Source of the DNA: Robiginitalea sediminis
GTDB lineage: Bacteria > Bacteroidota > Bacteroidia > Flavobacteriales > Flavobacteriaceae
Length of the DNA: 64,000 nucleotides
Direction: 5' to 3'
Assembly (NCBI RefSeq): GCF_002198115.1
Contig: NZ_NGNR01000003.1
Span: 1-64,000, forward strand
The position numbers and the translations under genes were made by a program. Positions 34,417-42,241 of this stretch are shown one piece after another; position 1 is the first letter of the stretch, and each line of letters starts with the position of its first letter. The notes under the pieces were generated by a model. The model saw only the letters and a list, made by a program, of their open reading frames with translations, had not been told where the DNA came from and ran no database searches.

Positions 34417-35337
34417 CTAACGGCCGGTTTGCCCGCCATCGGTACGGGAATCCACAAAGGACCGTATAACGGCTTCTATTTCGGTTTGGGAGGCATTGCG
34501 CGCCTCGAGGGCTCCCATATGCTCATGCAGGGGCTTCCCGTCCACCTGGCGGCGTAGAACGAGCTGCCCGGGCTGGCGAAGTACCTGGTCCCAAGCCTGG
34601 CGCACCCCGGCCCAGAAGGCCTTATGGTCTTCCCACCATTGGGCAGCGGCCAGGCAACGGGTATCGTCCACCTTCCGGTAGGTATTGCGCCCTTTTTCCT
34701 CTGCAATAAGGGTGCGGCCGGTCTCAGTGTCCTGGCGGATTTTTTCATTGTCCTGTTCGTGTACCCACCCGGAATCGGTGATTTCGTGCCGGTTGCCCCG
34801 TACCATCAGGTCGTAATCGGACCGCTTGGTGTACTCCCGGCGGGGGAGGGGGGAAGGGGCCTTGTCTTCCCAATAATGGCGTCCGTCTTCGTGGATCCAC
34901 GTGGCGGTACCGGCGTACCGGGGGCTGTCGTCTACCTGGTATACTTTCTGGGTCCAGCTCCCGCGGACAGGCGTTGCTGCCGGCTGGGGGACCTGCCAGG
35001 TAGAAGGGCCGGTATATTCAAAAGGAGCCAGGCTTTCGTATTCCCAATCCTGCCGCCAGTGTTTGATTACGTTTTGCCCGCCCACCAGGAGGAGGTGTTG
35101 GAGGGAGATGTAGTTATCCCTTGCTTCAATCGGGGTAACCCACTCCAGGCCGCTGGCCTGGTAGTCCGGGTGTTTTTCGTAGTCGGGGTCCGGGGAAAAG
35201 GTTTCGGTGTACCGGAAATCCACTTCGTAGCAACCGCACATGTCGAGGATGGCGGAACGGTCCTGATCCTTGAGGTCCTGGGCTGTGGCCGCGCAGGTCC
35301 CCAGGAGCAGTGCAAGGGTAAAAAACGATGGTCTCAT
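34417..35337 (-). CDS. DUF6607 family exported protein
   Basis: 306 aa from ATG 35337 (MRPSFFTLALLLGTCAATAQDLKDQD), which gives a clean signal peptide. The mature part has CGCYEVDFRYTETFSPDPDYEKH and YEYTG/TWQVPQPAATPVRGSWTQKVYQVDDSPRYAGTATWIHEDG, typical of the Bacteroidota family DUF6607. These proteins are often found beside TonB receptors for heme or iron. It is divergent from the receptor at 35412 and shares its AT-rich promoter region. No enzymatic role is known. Confidence 0.85.
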   Translation of the reverse strand: MRPSFFTLALLLGTCAATAQDLKDQDRSAILDMCGCYEVDFRYTETFSPDPDYEKHPDYQASGLEWVTPIEARDNYISLQHLLLVGGQNVIKHWRQDWEYESLAPFEYTGPSTWQVPQPAATPVRGSWTQKVYQVDDSPRYAGTATWIHEDGRHYWEDKAPSPLPRREYTKRSDYDLMVRGNRHEITDSGWVHEQDNEKIRQDTETGRTLIAEEKGRNTYRKVDDTRCLAAAQWWEDHKAFWAGVRQAWDQVLRQPGQLVLRRQVDGKPLHEHMGALEARNASQTEIEAVIRSFVDSRTDGGQTGR

Positions 35338-35366
35338 TGCTGTTAAAAGGTTTGTGTTAAACTTAA

Positions 35367-35395
35367 TTGGACTAAATAAAAAGAATATATATTTG
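35367..35395 (+). promoter_or_regulatory. Promoter of the heme receptor operon
   Basis: TTG (35367-35369) and TATATTTG (35388-35395) with 18 bases between them, a good Bacteroidota promoter, in a markedly AT-rich stretch that stands out against the GC-rich surroundings. Confidence 0.65.
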
Positions 35396-35406
35396 CACAA
35401 AACTAA

Positions 35407-35421
35407 TTAGAATGAGTCTAA
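35407..35421. promoter_or_regulatory. Palindrome over the heme receptor start codon
   Basis: TTAGA-N5-TCTAA surrounds the ATG at 35412. It resembles the outer bases of DtxR-type boxes, so an iron-responsive repressor is a possibility. This is a single instance and weakly supported. Confidence 0.3.
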
Positions 35422-37517
35422 ATAAAAATAAAATCGCCTTATTTTTTGCCGGCTTATTCCTGTTGCCCCTTTCGGGTCAGGAGCTACCCCGGCAGGTATC
35501 GGACTCCTTCCCAACGCAGGACCTGGAAGAGGTGGTTATCAGCGCGACGCGCACCTACCGGCAACTGTCCTCCCTGCCACTGCCCGTTACCCTTATCCCC
35601 AAGGCGCAGATCGAACGCACGGGGGTCACCCGCCTCAACGAAATCATGGCCGAACAAACCGGTATTGTCATGACTCCGGACGCCACTATTGGCGGGGGGG
35701 AGGGGGTGCAGATCCAGGGGGTCGCCTCCGATTACGTCCTGATCCTCATAGACGGGGTCCCTGCGGTGGGCCGAAGTTCCGGGAACCTGGATTTAAGCCG
35801 TTTCGCCCTGGGCAACGTGGCGCAGATTGAGGTGGTTAAGGGACCTTCTTCCAGTTTATTCGGATCCGAGGCCCTCGGCGGGGTCATCAATATTATTACT
35901 GAGGAGCCCGATTTGGAGCGCATACGGGGTAGCATTTCCCATCGTGCAGCTACCTTCAACAACCAGAATACCAGCGTTAACCTGGGGCGGAAATACGGAA
36001 AAACCGGGGTCTCCTTCTTTGCGGACCGCCTCAGTACCGACGGCTACGACCTAGCCCCCGCAGACCAGCAGCAGACGGTTAATCCCTTCTATAATTATAC
36101 CCTGGGCGGGAGGGTCAGGTCGGAGATCGGGAAAACCCTGGACCTTTTGGTTTCCACCCGGTACTTTGCCCAGGAGTTCGACGTGGACCCCGGTACCAGC
36201 GAAGAAACGGATTTCAATAGCCTGCTCCGCGCTACTCATCATGTTGGGGAGCGGTCCGAATGGCAGTATGAGCTCTATTATACCCGGTATACCACCACCG
36301 AAGAAACGGTGGACCCCATAGACGAAACCCAGCGCCTGGACAACGACTTCGACCAACGCCTGTTGCGCCCGGAAATCCGGTTTACCTACGATTTTAAAGG
36401 CCCGTTCCAACTCATTGCCGGGGCGGGATATGCCTTTGAGCGCCTGGACCGCAGCCTGTTCGACGGGCAGGTATCCTTTAACTCCCAATACCTTTTTTCA
36501 CAGCTCGACTTCAGGCCGGTACCCCGGCTGAATCTCATTGCCGGAGCCCGCTTCGACCACCACAGCGTGTACGCCTCCCAGCTGAGCCCCAAGTTTTCTG
36601 CCCGGTATGATATCACCGATCACCTGGCTCTGAAGGCCTCTGTTGGCAGTGGTTTTAAAGCCCCGGATTTTCGCCAGCTGTTTCTGGATTTTACCAACGC
36701 TTCCGGGGGTGGGTATTCGGTCTTGGGGAAGGAGGCCGAGGTGCGCGGCATCCAGCGCCTCGAGGACCGGGGCGAACTGGCCAGCCTGGCGGTAGCCCGC
36801 TCCGAACTGGGGATTCCGCTCCAGGCCGAACGCTCGGTGGGCTACAATGCGGGGTTCCGATACCGGAAAGGGATCCTTACCGGGGAGGTAAACCTGTTCC
36901 GCAACGATTTCCGCAACCTGATCGACACGCGGATCCTGGCCTCCAAGACCAACGGCCAGAACGTCTTTGGCTATCTCAATCGGGACCGGGTCTATACCCA
37001 GGGGGCCGAGGTGGACCTGCAGCTCCGCCCATGGCCCGGGCTCCGGTTAAACGCCGGTTACCAGTACCTGTTGGCCTTCGACAAGGACAAAAGGGATGCC
37101 GTGGAACAGGGCCGCGTCTTTGCCCGGGACCCCGGGACCCTCGAGGCTGTTCGCCTGGAGGAAGGGGACTATTTCGGCCTGGAAAACCGCTCCCGCCACA
37201 CCCTTAATTTCAGGGCCTTCGGGGAAGTTCCCCGGTGGGACGCCTTTGCCAACCTACGGGTGACCTACCGAAGCCGGTTCGGGTTGGCAGACCTCAACGG
37301 AAATGACCTGCTCGATATCACAGATGGCAGCTTTGTCCGCGGCTATGCCCTGGTCAACCTGGCACTGGGCAAGACCTTCCTGAAAAGGTACCAATGGCAG
37401 GTGGGGGCCAATAACCTCCTGGATTTCCGCGGCACCAACCCCCTGGCGGCGCAGGACACGGAAGTTTTCCTCAACCCGGGCATCCAGCTTTTTACGAGAC
37501 TATCTATTCAACTATAA
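35412..37517 (+). CDS. TonB-dependent outer-membrane receptor, HmuR-like
   Basis: 701 aa. Signal peptide (IALFFAGLFLLPLSGQ) then a TonB box-like VVISATRTYRQL and a plug domain (GEGVQIQGVASDYVLILIDGVPAVGRSSGNLDLSRFALGNVAQIEVVKGPSSSLFGSEALGGVINIIT). The C-terminal beta-barrel ends IQLFTRLSIQL with the aromatic/hydrophobic final strand. It imports a siderophore or heme across the outer membrane with energy from TonB. The following gene is HmuY-like, so heme is the most likely ligand. Length is typical for HmuR-type receptors. Confidence 0.93.
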   Translation: MSLNKNKIALFFAGLFLLPLSGQELPRQVSDSFPTQDLEEVVISATRTYRQLSSLPLPVTLIPKAQIERTGVTRLNEIMAEQTGIVMTPDATIGGGEGVQIQGVASDYVLILIDGVPAVGRSSGNLDLSRFALGNVAQIEVVKGPSSSLFGSEALGGVINIITEEPDLERIRGSISHRAATFNNQNTSVNLGRKYGKTGVSFFADRLSTDGYDLAPADQQQTVNPFYNYTLGGRVRSEIGKTLDLLVSTRYFAQEFDVDPGTSEETDFNSLLRATHHVGERSEWQYELYYTRYTTTEETVDPIDETQRLDNDFDQRLLRPEIRFTYDFKGPFQLIAGAGYAFERLDRSLFDGQVSFNSQYLFSQLDFRPVPRLNLIAGARFDHHSVYASQLSPKFSARYDITDHLALKASVGSGFKAPDFRQLFLDFTNASGGGYSVLGKEAEVRGIQRLEDRGELASLAVARSELGIPLQAERSVGYNAGFRYRKGILTGEVNLFRNDFRNLIDTRILASKTNGQNVFGYLNRDRVYTQGAEVDLQLRPWPGLRLNAGYQYLLAFDKDKRDAVEQGRVFARDPGTLEAVRLEEGDYFGLENRSRHTLNFRAFGEVPRWDAFANLRVTYRSRFGLADLNGNDLLDITDGSFVRGYALVNLALGKTFLKRYQWQVGANNLLDFRGTNPLAAQDTEVFLNPGIQLFTRLSIQL

Positions 37518-37535
37518 TTCTTAAAACAAGCAACT

Positions 37536-38408
37536 ATGAAAACCCCAAGAACTCTCTTTTTCTTATTCCTTTCCCTGCTGACCCTGGCCTCCTGCAGCGA
37601 CGATGCAGATGCGCCGGAATTTGCCCTGTTAGCCTATAGCCCGGAAACCGGAGCCCCGGGTACGGAGGTAACGTTAACCGGTAGCGGTTTCCCTTCCGAC
37701 CCATCCGAAGTAAGCGTGACCATTGGCGGGGTAGCGGCCCCCGTGGTTTCCGTTTCGGAAACCCGGATCGTGGTATCGGTTCCCGCGGGTGCCGCTTCCG
37801 GGGAAATCCGGGTAACGGCAAACGGGGTCACCCGGACCTCCTCCGGGGGCTTTACGGTGCTCTCCCAACTGGTGGCCGAGACCTTTTCCAACCTGGAAGC
37901 CCCTCAGACCGGGAGCCAGGGAGAACCTGAGGGTGGCCCGTTCACCAAATTCAGTTTTGCCACAGGGCAGGTAACCGAGAGTGAAACGGAATGGGATATT
38001 GCCTTCAGGGGGACCACCCTGGCGGTTAACGGTGGCGCCCCTACCGGTACGGCAGACGAACCCGAGCGAAACGGCAATGGCGGGGCAGCCATCCAGGACG
38101 GGACCTTTGCCGAAATCACCTCGGCTGAGGGCCTGACATTTGCGCAGGATGCCCCGGGCGCCTATGCCATCCCCACCGGGAGCGGCAACGGCTGGTACAA
38201 TTACAACCCGGCCACCTTTACCATCAACCCCATCCCGGGTAAGATCCTGGTATTCCGCACCCACGACGGCCGGTATGCCAAGGTGGAAATCCTCAGCTAC
38301 TACCGGGACGCTCCGGCCCAGCCCGACCCGTTTACGGATGAGTCGCGGGTGTATACCTTCCGTTATGTCTATAACCCCAACCAGGGGGAAATGACCCTGG
38401 CCCAATGA
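37536..38408 (+). CDS. HmuY-like heme-binding lipoprotein with IPT/TIG domain
   Basis: 290 aa. Lipoprotein signal LFLFLLSLLTLASCSDDA. An IPT/TIG domain follows at about residues 30-108 (YSPETGAPGTEVTLTGSGFPSD...GFTVLS). The C-terminal half carries HmuY family marks: WDIAFRGTTLAVNGG, an acidic Gly-rich segment, and KILVFRTHDGRYAKVEILSYYRDA with TFRYVYNPN. HmuY proteins bind heme at the cell surface and pass it to the HmuR receptor, which is the gene just upstream (18 bases). The TIG domain before the HmuY part is a less common arrangement. It overlaps the DoxX gene by four bases. Confidence 0.85.
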   Translation: MKTPRTLFFLFLSLLTLASCSDDADAPEFALLAYSPETGAPGTEVTLTGSGFPSDPSEVSVTIGGVAAPVVSVSETRIVVSVPAGAASGEIRVTANGVTRTSSGGFTVLSQLVAETFSNLEAPQTGSQGEPEGGPFTKFSFATGQVTESETEWDIAFRGTTLAVNGGAPTGTADEPERNGNGGAAIQDGTFAEITSAEGLTFAQDAPGAYAIPTGSGNGWYNYNPATFTINPIPGKILVFRTHDGRYAKVEILSYYRDAPAQPDPFTDESRVYTFRYVYNPNQGEMTLAQ

Positions 38409-38848
38409 GCGTGGCCCGATTGCTCTTTATCGTCCTGCGTCTGGTATTGGGTGGGATGATGATTTACGGCGGCCTCGACAAATTCGGCCAGCCCATGCCA
38501 CAACCGGTAGAGGTGGTGGAGAAGGCGGCCCGGTTTACAGCTCCAGGCCAGGAAAGTACGCTCCAGAAAATCCTCTACATCAGCGGGGCCAAGCAAACCG
38601 GCTACTTCTGGCAGGTCCTGGGGGTTTGCGAACTGATGTTCGGCATCCTCCTGGTGTTGCAATACCCGGCCTTTGCGGGGGCGGTACTACTGCTCCCTAT
38701 TACCCTGCATATCTTCCTCTTCCACGTATTCCTGGAACCGGAGGCCAAGGGGGAGCTCCTGCAGACCGGGGGGTTGTTGCTGATCAATATGATCCTGGTC
38801 CTGAAGGAATGGAAGGTCCTCAGGCCCCTGCTCTGGCAGCGGCCCTGA
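38405..38848 (+). CDS. DoxX-like membrane protein
   Basis: 147 aa with four helices (LFIVLRLVLGGMMIYGG, QTGYFWQVLGVCELMFGILLVLQ, YPAFAGAVLLLPITLHIFLFHVF, LLQTGGLLLINMILVL), of the DoxX superfamily. Family motif KF(G/A) near the first helix end. The ATG overlaps the stop of the HmuY-like gene (ATGA), so it belongs to the heme locus. Role unknown; such proteins may handle quinones or sense redox state. Confidence 0.85.
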   Translation: MSVARLLFIVLRLVLGGMMIYGGLDKFGQPMPQPVEVVEKAARFTAPGQESTLQKILYISGAKQTGYFWQVLGVCELMFGILLVLQYPAFAGAVLLLPITLHIFLFHVFLEPEAKGELLQTGGLLLINMILVLKEWKVLRPLLWQRP

Positions 38849-38880
38849 TCCGTGCGATCCTTCCCCAATTGGAGCTATGC

Positions 38881-38920
38881 GGGCGGGCGGTCACAATAGA
38901 AATGACCGCCCGCCCTTTTT
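38881..38920 (+). terminator. Terminator of the heme-uptake operon
   Basis: A 13-base stem (GGGCGGGCGGTCA/TGACCGCCCGCCC) with a nine-base loop and five T on the + strand, 32 bases after the DoxX stop. Confidence 0.85.
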
Positions 38921-38999
38921 GATTTTTCCGATTCGAAGCAGGGTCCCTTGCGACATACACTGTAAAAATGCTGTACATTTAGGCAGAATCGACCCAGCC

Positions 39000-39194
39000 A
39001 TGCTTCGAATTTTCCGTTCCATCCGCAGGCGCCTGCTTTCCGGAAACCGGATAAGCCGCTACCTGATTTACGCCATGGGCGAAATCGTATTGGTGGTGAT
39101 TGGGATAATGCCTGCCTGGGAGAATATCCTCGGGCGAACCGAACGCCTGCTCGGGGCAATTGACCAGCATCTCTCACAATTAGAAGCCCAATGA
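39000..39194 (+). CDS. Very short DUF6090 family protein (possible remnant)
   Basis: 64 aa. The N-terminus MLRIFRSIRRRLLSGNRISRYLIYAMGEIVLVVIGI is the signature start of flavobacterial DUF6090 membrane proteins, which are normally about 240 residues. Here the usual IALQINNWNE segment after the helix is missing and the protein ends with ENILGRTERLLGAIDQHLSQLEAQ, which resembles the C-terminal helix of the family. An internal in-frame deletion is the simplest explanation. It overlaps the start of the GH32 gene by four bases. A -7-like TACATTTA lies upstream. Confidence 0.6.
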   Translation: MLRIFRSIRRRLLSGNRISRYLIYAMGEIVLVVIGIMPAWENILGRTERLLGAIDQHLSQLEAQ

Positions 39195-40744
39195 AAAAAG
39201 TTGTTTTATGGACCCTTGCGGGCATTAGCCTGCTATCCTCCTGCGGGGAAACCGGAGAATCTCCCGGGCCATTGGAGGAACCCCACCGCCCCCGGTATCA
39301 TTTCACCCCCCCGGCCCACTGGATGAACGACCCGAACGGGATGTATTACCAGGACGGGGAATACCACCTGCACTACCAGTACTACCCGGACAGCACCGTT
39401 TGGGGGCCCATGCACTGGGGGCATGCCGTTTCCTCGGACCTGATCCGGTGGGAGCATCTCCCGGTATCCCTCTACCCGGATTCCCTGGGGTACATATTTT
39501 CGGGCAGCGCCGTGGTGGATTACGACAACACCTCGGGCTTCGGGCAGGAAGATACCCCGCCCGTGGTGGCAGCCTTTACCCACCACGACCCGGAAGGGGA
39601 GCGGGCCGGGCGTAGCGATTTCCAGAACCAAAGCCTGGCCTACAGCCTGGACAATGGACGCACCTGGACCAAGTATAGCGGCAACCCGGTATTGCGAAAC
39701 GATACCGGAATCCGAGATTTCCGGGATCCCAAAATCGTCTGGCACGGGCAAAGCGAGAAATGGATCATGGCCCTGGCCGTCTACGACCGGGTACGGTTCT
39801 ACGGTTCGGATAACCTCAAAGATTGGGCATACCTCTCCGAATTCGGCATTCCCGGGGATACCCGCCTGTGGGAGTGCCCGGACCTTTTTCCTATGCGTAT
39901 CCCCGGCCAGCAGGAGGAAAAATGGGTTTTGCTCGTCAGTATCCAGCAGCAAGGGCCCAATGGGGGAACGGGTACCTCCTACTTTATCGGGGATTTCGAT
40001 GGCACCCGCTTTACGGCCGACCCGCAGGAGCAGCAATGGCTGGACTACGGGGCGGACAATTACGCCTTTGTGACCTGGGACAATGCCCCGGTAGGATGGG
40101 GTCGCAGGTTGGGCATCGGGTGGATGTCCAACTGGCAGTACGCCCAGCAGGTCCCTACGGAAAAATGGCGTTCAGCCATGACCCTGCCGCGCGTCCTGGA
40201 ACTGGTACAGGAAGACAGCTCCTATGTACTTGCAGCCCAACCTGTACCTTCGGTTACCGGCCTCAGGCGTTCCGGTTTTGCCCTTCCCGGCCGCATAAGC
40301 GGGTTTCAAAGCATTCAGGGGGATTTCCGCCCATCCCGTTGCGAACTCGAATTCCGGGTAGACCTGGAAGCCACCACGGCTAAGGCCTTTGGTTTTACCC
40401 TCAAAAACACAAAAGGGAACCGCCTGGAGATCAGGATGGATCCTCGGACCAATACCCTGGTCGTAGACCGGACCGAAAGTGGTCCCAAGGGCTTTTCCGA
40501 TGCCTTTTTCGAAGGCCCGCACCGGGCGCCCCTGCACCTGGAAGGGGGTAGTGTGGACCTGAGGGTCTTTCTGGACGTTTCCTCCATTGAGATTTTTGCA
40601 AATGGCGGGCGTCTTAATTTCACGGATATCTTCTTCCCCGAAGAACCTTTCGATACCCTGGAGTTCTGGGCGGAGGACGGGGAGCTCGTGCTTTCGGAGG
40701 GTCAGGTGCACGCCCTGTCCACTTCCTGGGAAGAGGCTCCATAG
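39191..40744 (+). CDS. GH32 fructan hydrolase (levanase/inulinase-like) lipoprotein
   Basis: 517 aa. Lipoprotein signal (ISLLSSCGETGE). The GH32 beta-propeller begins HFTPPAHWMNDPNGM with the nucleophile Asp in the WMNDPNG motif, then RDPKIVW with the transition-state Asp, and WECPDLFPM with the acid/base Glu. The C-terminal beta-sandwich has SIEIFANGGRLNFTDIFFP. It splits beta-fructosidic bonds in levan, inulin or sucrose at the cell surface. No fructose transporter or SusCD pair is adjacent, so it acts alone or with genes elsewhere. Confidence 0.94.
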   Translation: MKKVVLWTLAGISLLSSCGETGESPGPLEEPHRPRYHFTPPAHWMNDPNGMYYQDGEYHLHYQYYPDSTVWGPMHWGHAVSSDLIRWEHLPVSLYPDSLGYIFSGSAVVDYDNTSGFGQEDTPPVVAAFTHHDPEGERAGRSDFQNQSLAYSLDNGRTWTKYSGNPVLRNDTGIRDFRDPKIVWHGQSEKWIMALAVYDRVRFYGSDNLKDWAYLSEFGIPGDTRLWECPDLFPMRIPGQQEEKWVLLVSIQQQGPNGGTGTSYFIGDFDGTRFTADPQEQQWLDYGADNYAFVTWDNAPVGWGRRLGIGWMSNWQYAQQVPTEKWRSAMTLPRVLELVQEDSSYVLAAQPVPSVTGLRRSGFALPGRISGFQSIQGDFRPSRCELEFRVDLEATTAKAFGFTLKNTKGNRLEIRMDPRTNTLVVDRTESGPKGFSDAFFEGPHRAPLHLEGGSVDLRVFLDVSSIEIFANGGRLNFTDIFFPEEPFDTLEFWAEDGELVLSEGQVHALSTSWEEAP

Positions 40745-40778
40745 AAAAGGCCCCGGCCGCTTGCGGCCGGGGCCTTTT
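40745..40778 (+). terminator. Terminator of the GH32 gene
   Basis: A long inverted repeat beginning AAAAGGCCCCGGCC and ending GGCCGGGGCCTTTT, with a four-base T tract inside the last arm. It begins one base after the GH32 stop codon (TAG 40742-40744). Confidence 0.75.
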
Positions 40779-40845
40779 GTGATACCCCCCGGGACCTTCC
40801 GAAGTCAGGTCCTTGCGATGGGAGTGGCCCTTTGAGCTACCCTTT

Positions 40846-41355
40846 TTACAGGAAGTTACCTTTGTCGTCTACTTTCACGCGGATTTTTTTATCCCCGTTT
40901 TCGAGCGTCAGTTTGTAGGTTTTAACAGCGCCTTTGTCTTCGTGGTAATTCACGCGGTAGAGGTCTTTGGTAATCTCCCACCCCGGGAATCGGTCCAGGA
41001 CGGCTGCCTTCACGGAATTCGGAAGGGCAATGTCGCTAAAGCGCTCGATGGTTCGGATAATACGACCGTCTTTATCGTAGGCGGCCAGGATTTTACCTTC
41101 CGGAATGTAGAAGCGAATTTGGTAGTAATCATACTCGTCTACATAGTATTCGGAGTTCTCCAGGTCGAACGCAGCAACTTTGCGTTCCAGCATTTCGACT
41201 GGTACGGCAGCGGGCTCATCAGAAGCCACGCTGTTGAGGTACTTGTAATTGGTAGCGTAAACGGTTACTTCGGATAATTCTTCCGTTTTTACAATCTGGG
41301 CCAGGGCCGGGCTGGTCAACCCGATACACATGAGACCTAAAATGAACCTTTTCAT
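40846..41355 (-). CDS. Periplasmic PepSY-like protein
   Basis: 169 aa from ATG 41355 (MKRFILGLMCIGLTSPALAQ), a clear signal peptide; the longer frame is rejected because it runs through the regulatory module. The mature protein has NYKYLNSVASDEPAAVPVEMLERKVAAFDLE and FYIPEGKILAAYDKDGRIIRTIERFSDIALP, then a C-terminal PepSY-like part (VLDRFPGWEITKDLYRVNYHEDKGAVKTYKLTLENG). Relatives in Flavobacteriaceae are sometimes labelled nicotinate-nucleotide adenylyltransferase; nothing here supports that enzyme. The promoter carries the Crp-type module. Confidence 0.85.
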   Translation of the reverse strand: MKRFILGLMCIGLTSPALAQIVKTEELSEVTVYATNYKYLNSVASDEPAAVPVEMLERKVAAFDLENSEYYVDEYDYYQIRFYIPEGKILAAYDKDGRIIRTIERFSDIALPNSVKAAVLDRFPGWEITKDLYRVNYHEDKGAVKTYKLTLENGDKKIRVKVDDKGNFL

Positions 41356-41406
41356 GATGTGATTTTTTAGGGTTATTGGTGCCCGTAATCTTCTCAAGGG
41401 CATGAC

Positions 41407-41450
41407 AAAAGGTAAGAGTAACCCCCTGGTGGTACAATGACCTGAATCAG
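41407..41450 (-). promoter_or_regulatory. Crp/Fnr-type module, PepSY-like gene
   Basis: Gene orientation: CTGATTCAGGTCAT (41450-41437), 22 bases, then TACCTTTT (41414-41407). The -7 box is 51 bases before the start codon. Confidence 0.8.
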
Positions 41451-41566
41451 TACCCCGCTTTCCGGCCGGGAGGGGCCATCCCGATTGCAAAAGGGCATTG
41501 AAATCCTATAAGGGCAAGGGTATCAGCACATTGGCTTTAAGGGTTGGCCTGGGGACCGCTAATGCC

Positions 41567-41610
41567 CTGATACAGGTCATTGAGCGCCTGACTTCTGGGT
41601 TGTACCTTCT
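41567..41610 (+). promoter_or_regulatory. Crp/Fnr-type module, flavin reductase operon
   Basis: CTGATACAGGTCAT (41567-41580), 22 bases, then TACCTTCT (41603-41610). The -7 box ends 19 bases before the start at 41630. Confidence 0.8.
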
Positions 41611-41629
41611 GGGGAAACCCTCGTGAACA

Positions 41630-42241
41630 ATGGAAGATTTCCCGCTTGCCGGTTTTGAAACGCTCGATACCCGCCTCCCGGTCTGGTCGCGCTTTTATAT
41701 GGTAGCCCCCCTGGTAGTCATCGGGACCCGGGAAGGGGAGGGCTATGACCTGGCACCCAAGCACATGGTTACCCCCATGGGCTTTGGAAATTATATCGGC
41801 TTTGTGTGTACCCCGGACCACAGCACCTACCACAATATCCGGCAACATGGGGTGTTTACTGTAAGCTTCCCCCTCCCGGAGCAGACCCTTATCACATCCC
41901 TGAGCGCAACCCGGCGTTCGGGGGAGATTCCCAAATCGGAGCAGGTCCTGGATTGGTTGCCCACCGTGACTGCCCCTCAGACAGATGCCCCTTTCCTTCA
42001 GGATTCTTACCTGCTTCTGGAATGCGACCATTTTAAAACCATCGACGGGTTTGGCCGCAACAGCCTCATTACGGGTACTATCCGCAAGGCCTATGTGCGA
42101 AACGAATACCTTCGGATCTCCGAAGCCGATGAGCAGGCCATGCTTCGGGAGCACCCCTTGCTGGCCTATGTGGCCGAAGGCCGGTTCGCCATAGTCGGGG
42201 ACACCTATGCCTTCCCCTTTCCCAAAAACTTTAAGAGATGA
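41630..42241 (+). CDS. Flavin reductase-like domain protein
   Basis: 203 aa, DIM6/NTAB (FMN-binding split barrel) family. Visible features are YMVAPLVVIGTREGEGYDLAPKHMVTPMGFGNYIGFVC, then HNIRQHGVFTVSFP, and GRNSLITGTIRKAYV. It likely reduces FMN with NAD(P)H or uses FMN in an oxidoreductase step. First gene of a three-gene operon; it overlaps the next gene by four bases (ATGA). Confidence 0.9.
   Translation: MEDFPLAGFETLDTRLPVWSRFYMVAPLVVIGTREGEGYDLAPKHMVTPMGFGNYIGFVCTPDHSTYHNIRQHGVFTVSFPLPEQTLITSLSATRRSGEIPKSEQVLDWLPTVTAPQTDAPFLQDSYLLLECDHFKTIDGFGRNSLITGTIRKAYVRNEYLRISEADEQAMLREHPLLAYVAEGRFAIVGDTYAFPFPKNFKR

Noticed and set aside
40846-41355. Nicotinate-nucleotide adenylyltransferase as the product name for the PepSY-like protein
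   Set aside because: There is a signal peptide and no nucleotidyltransferase motif (no HxGH or ISSTxIR). The label seems to be a propagated misannotation.
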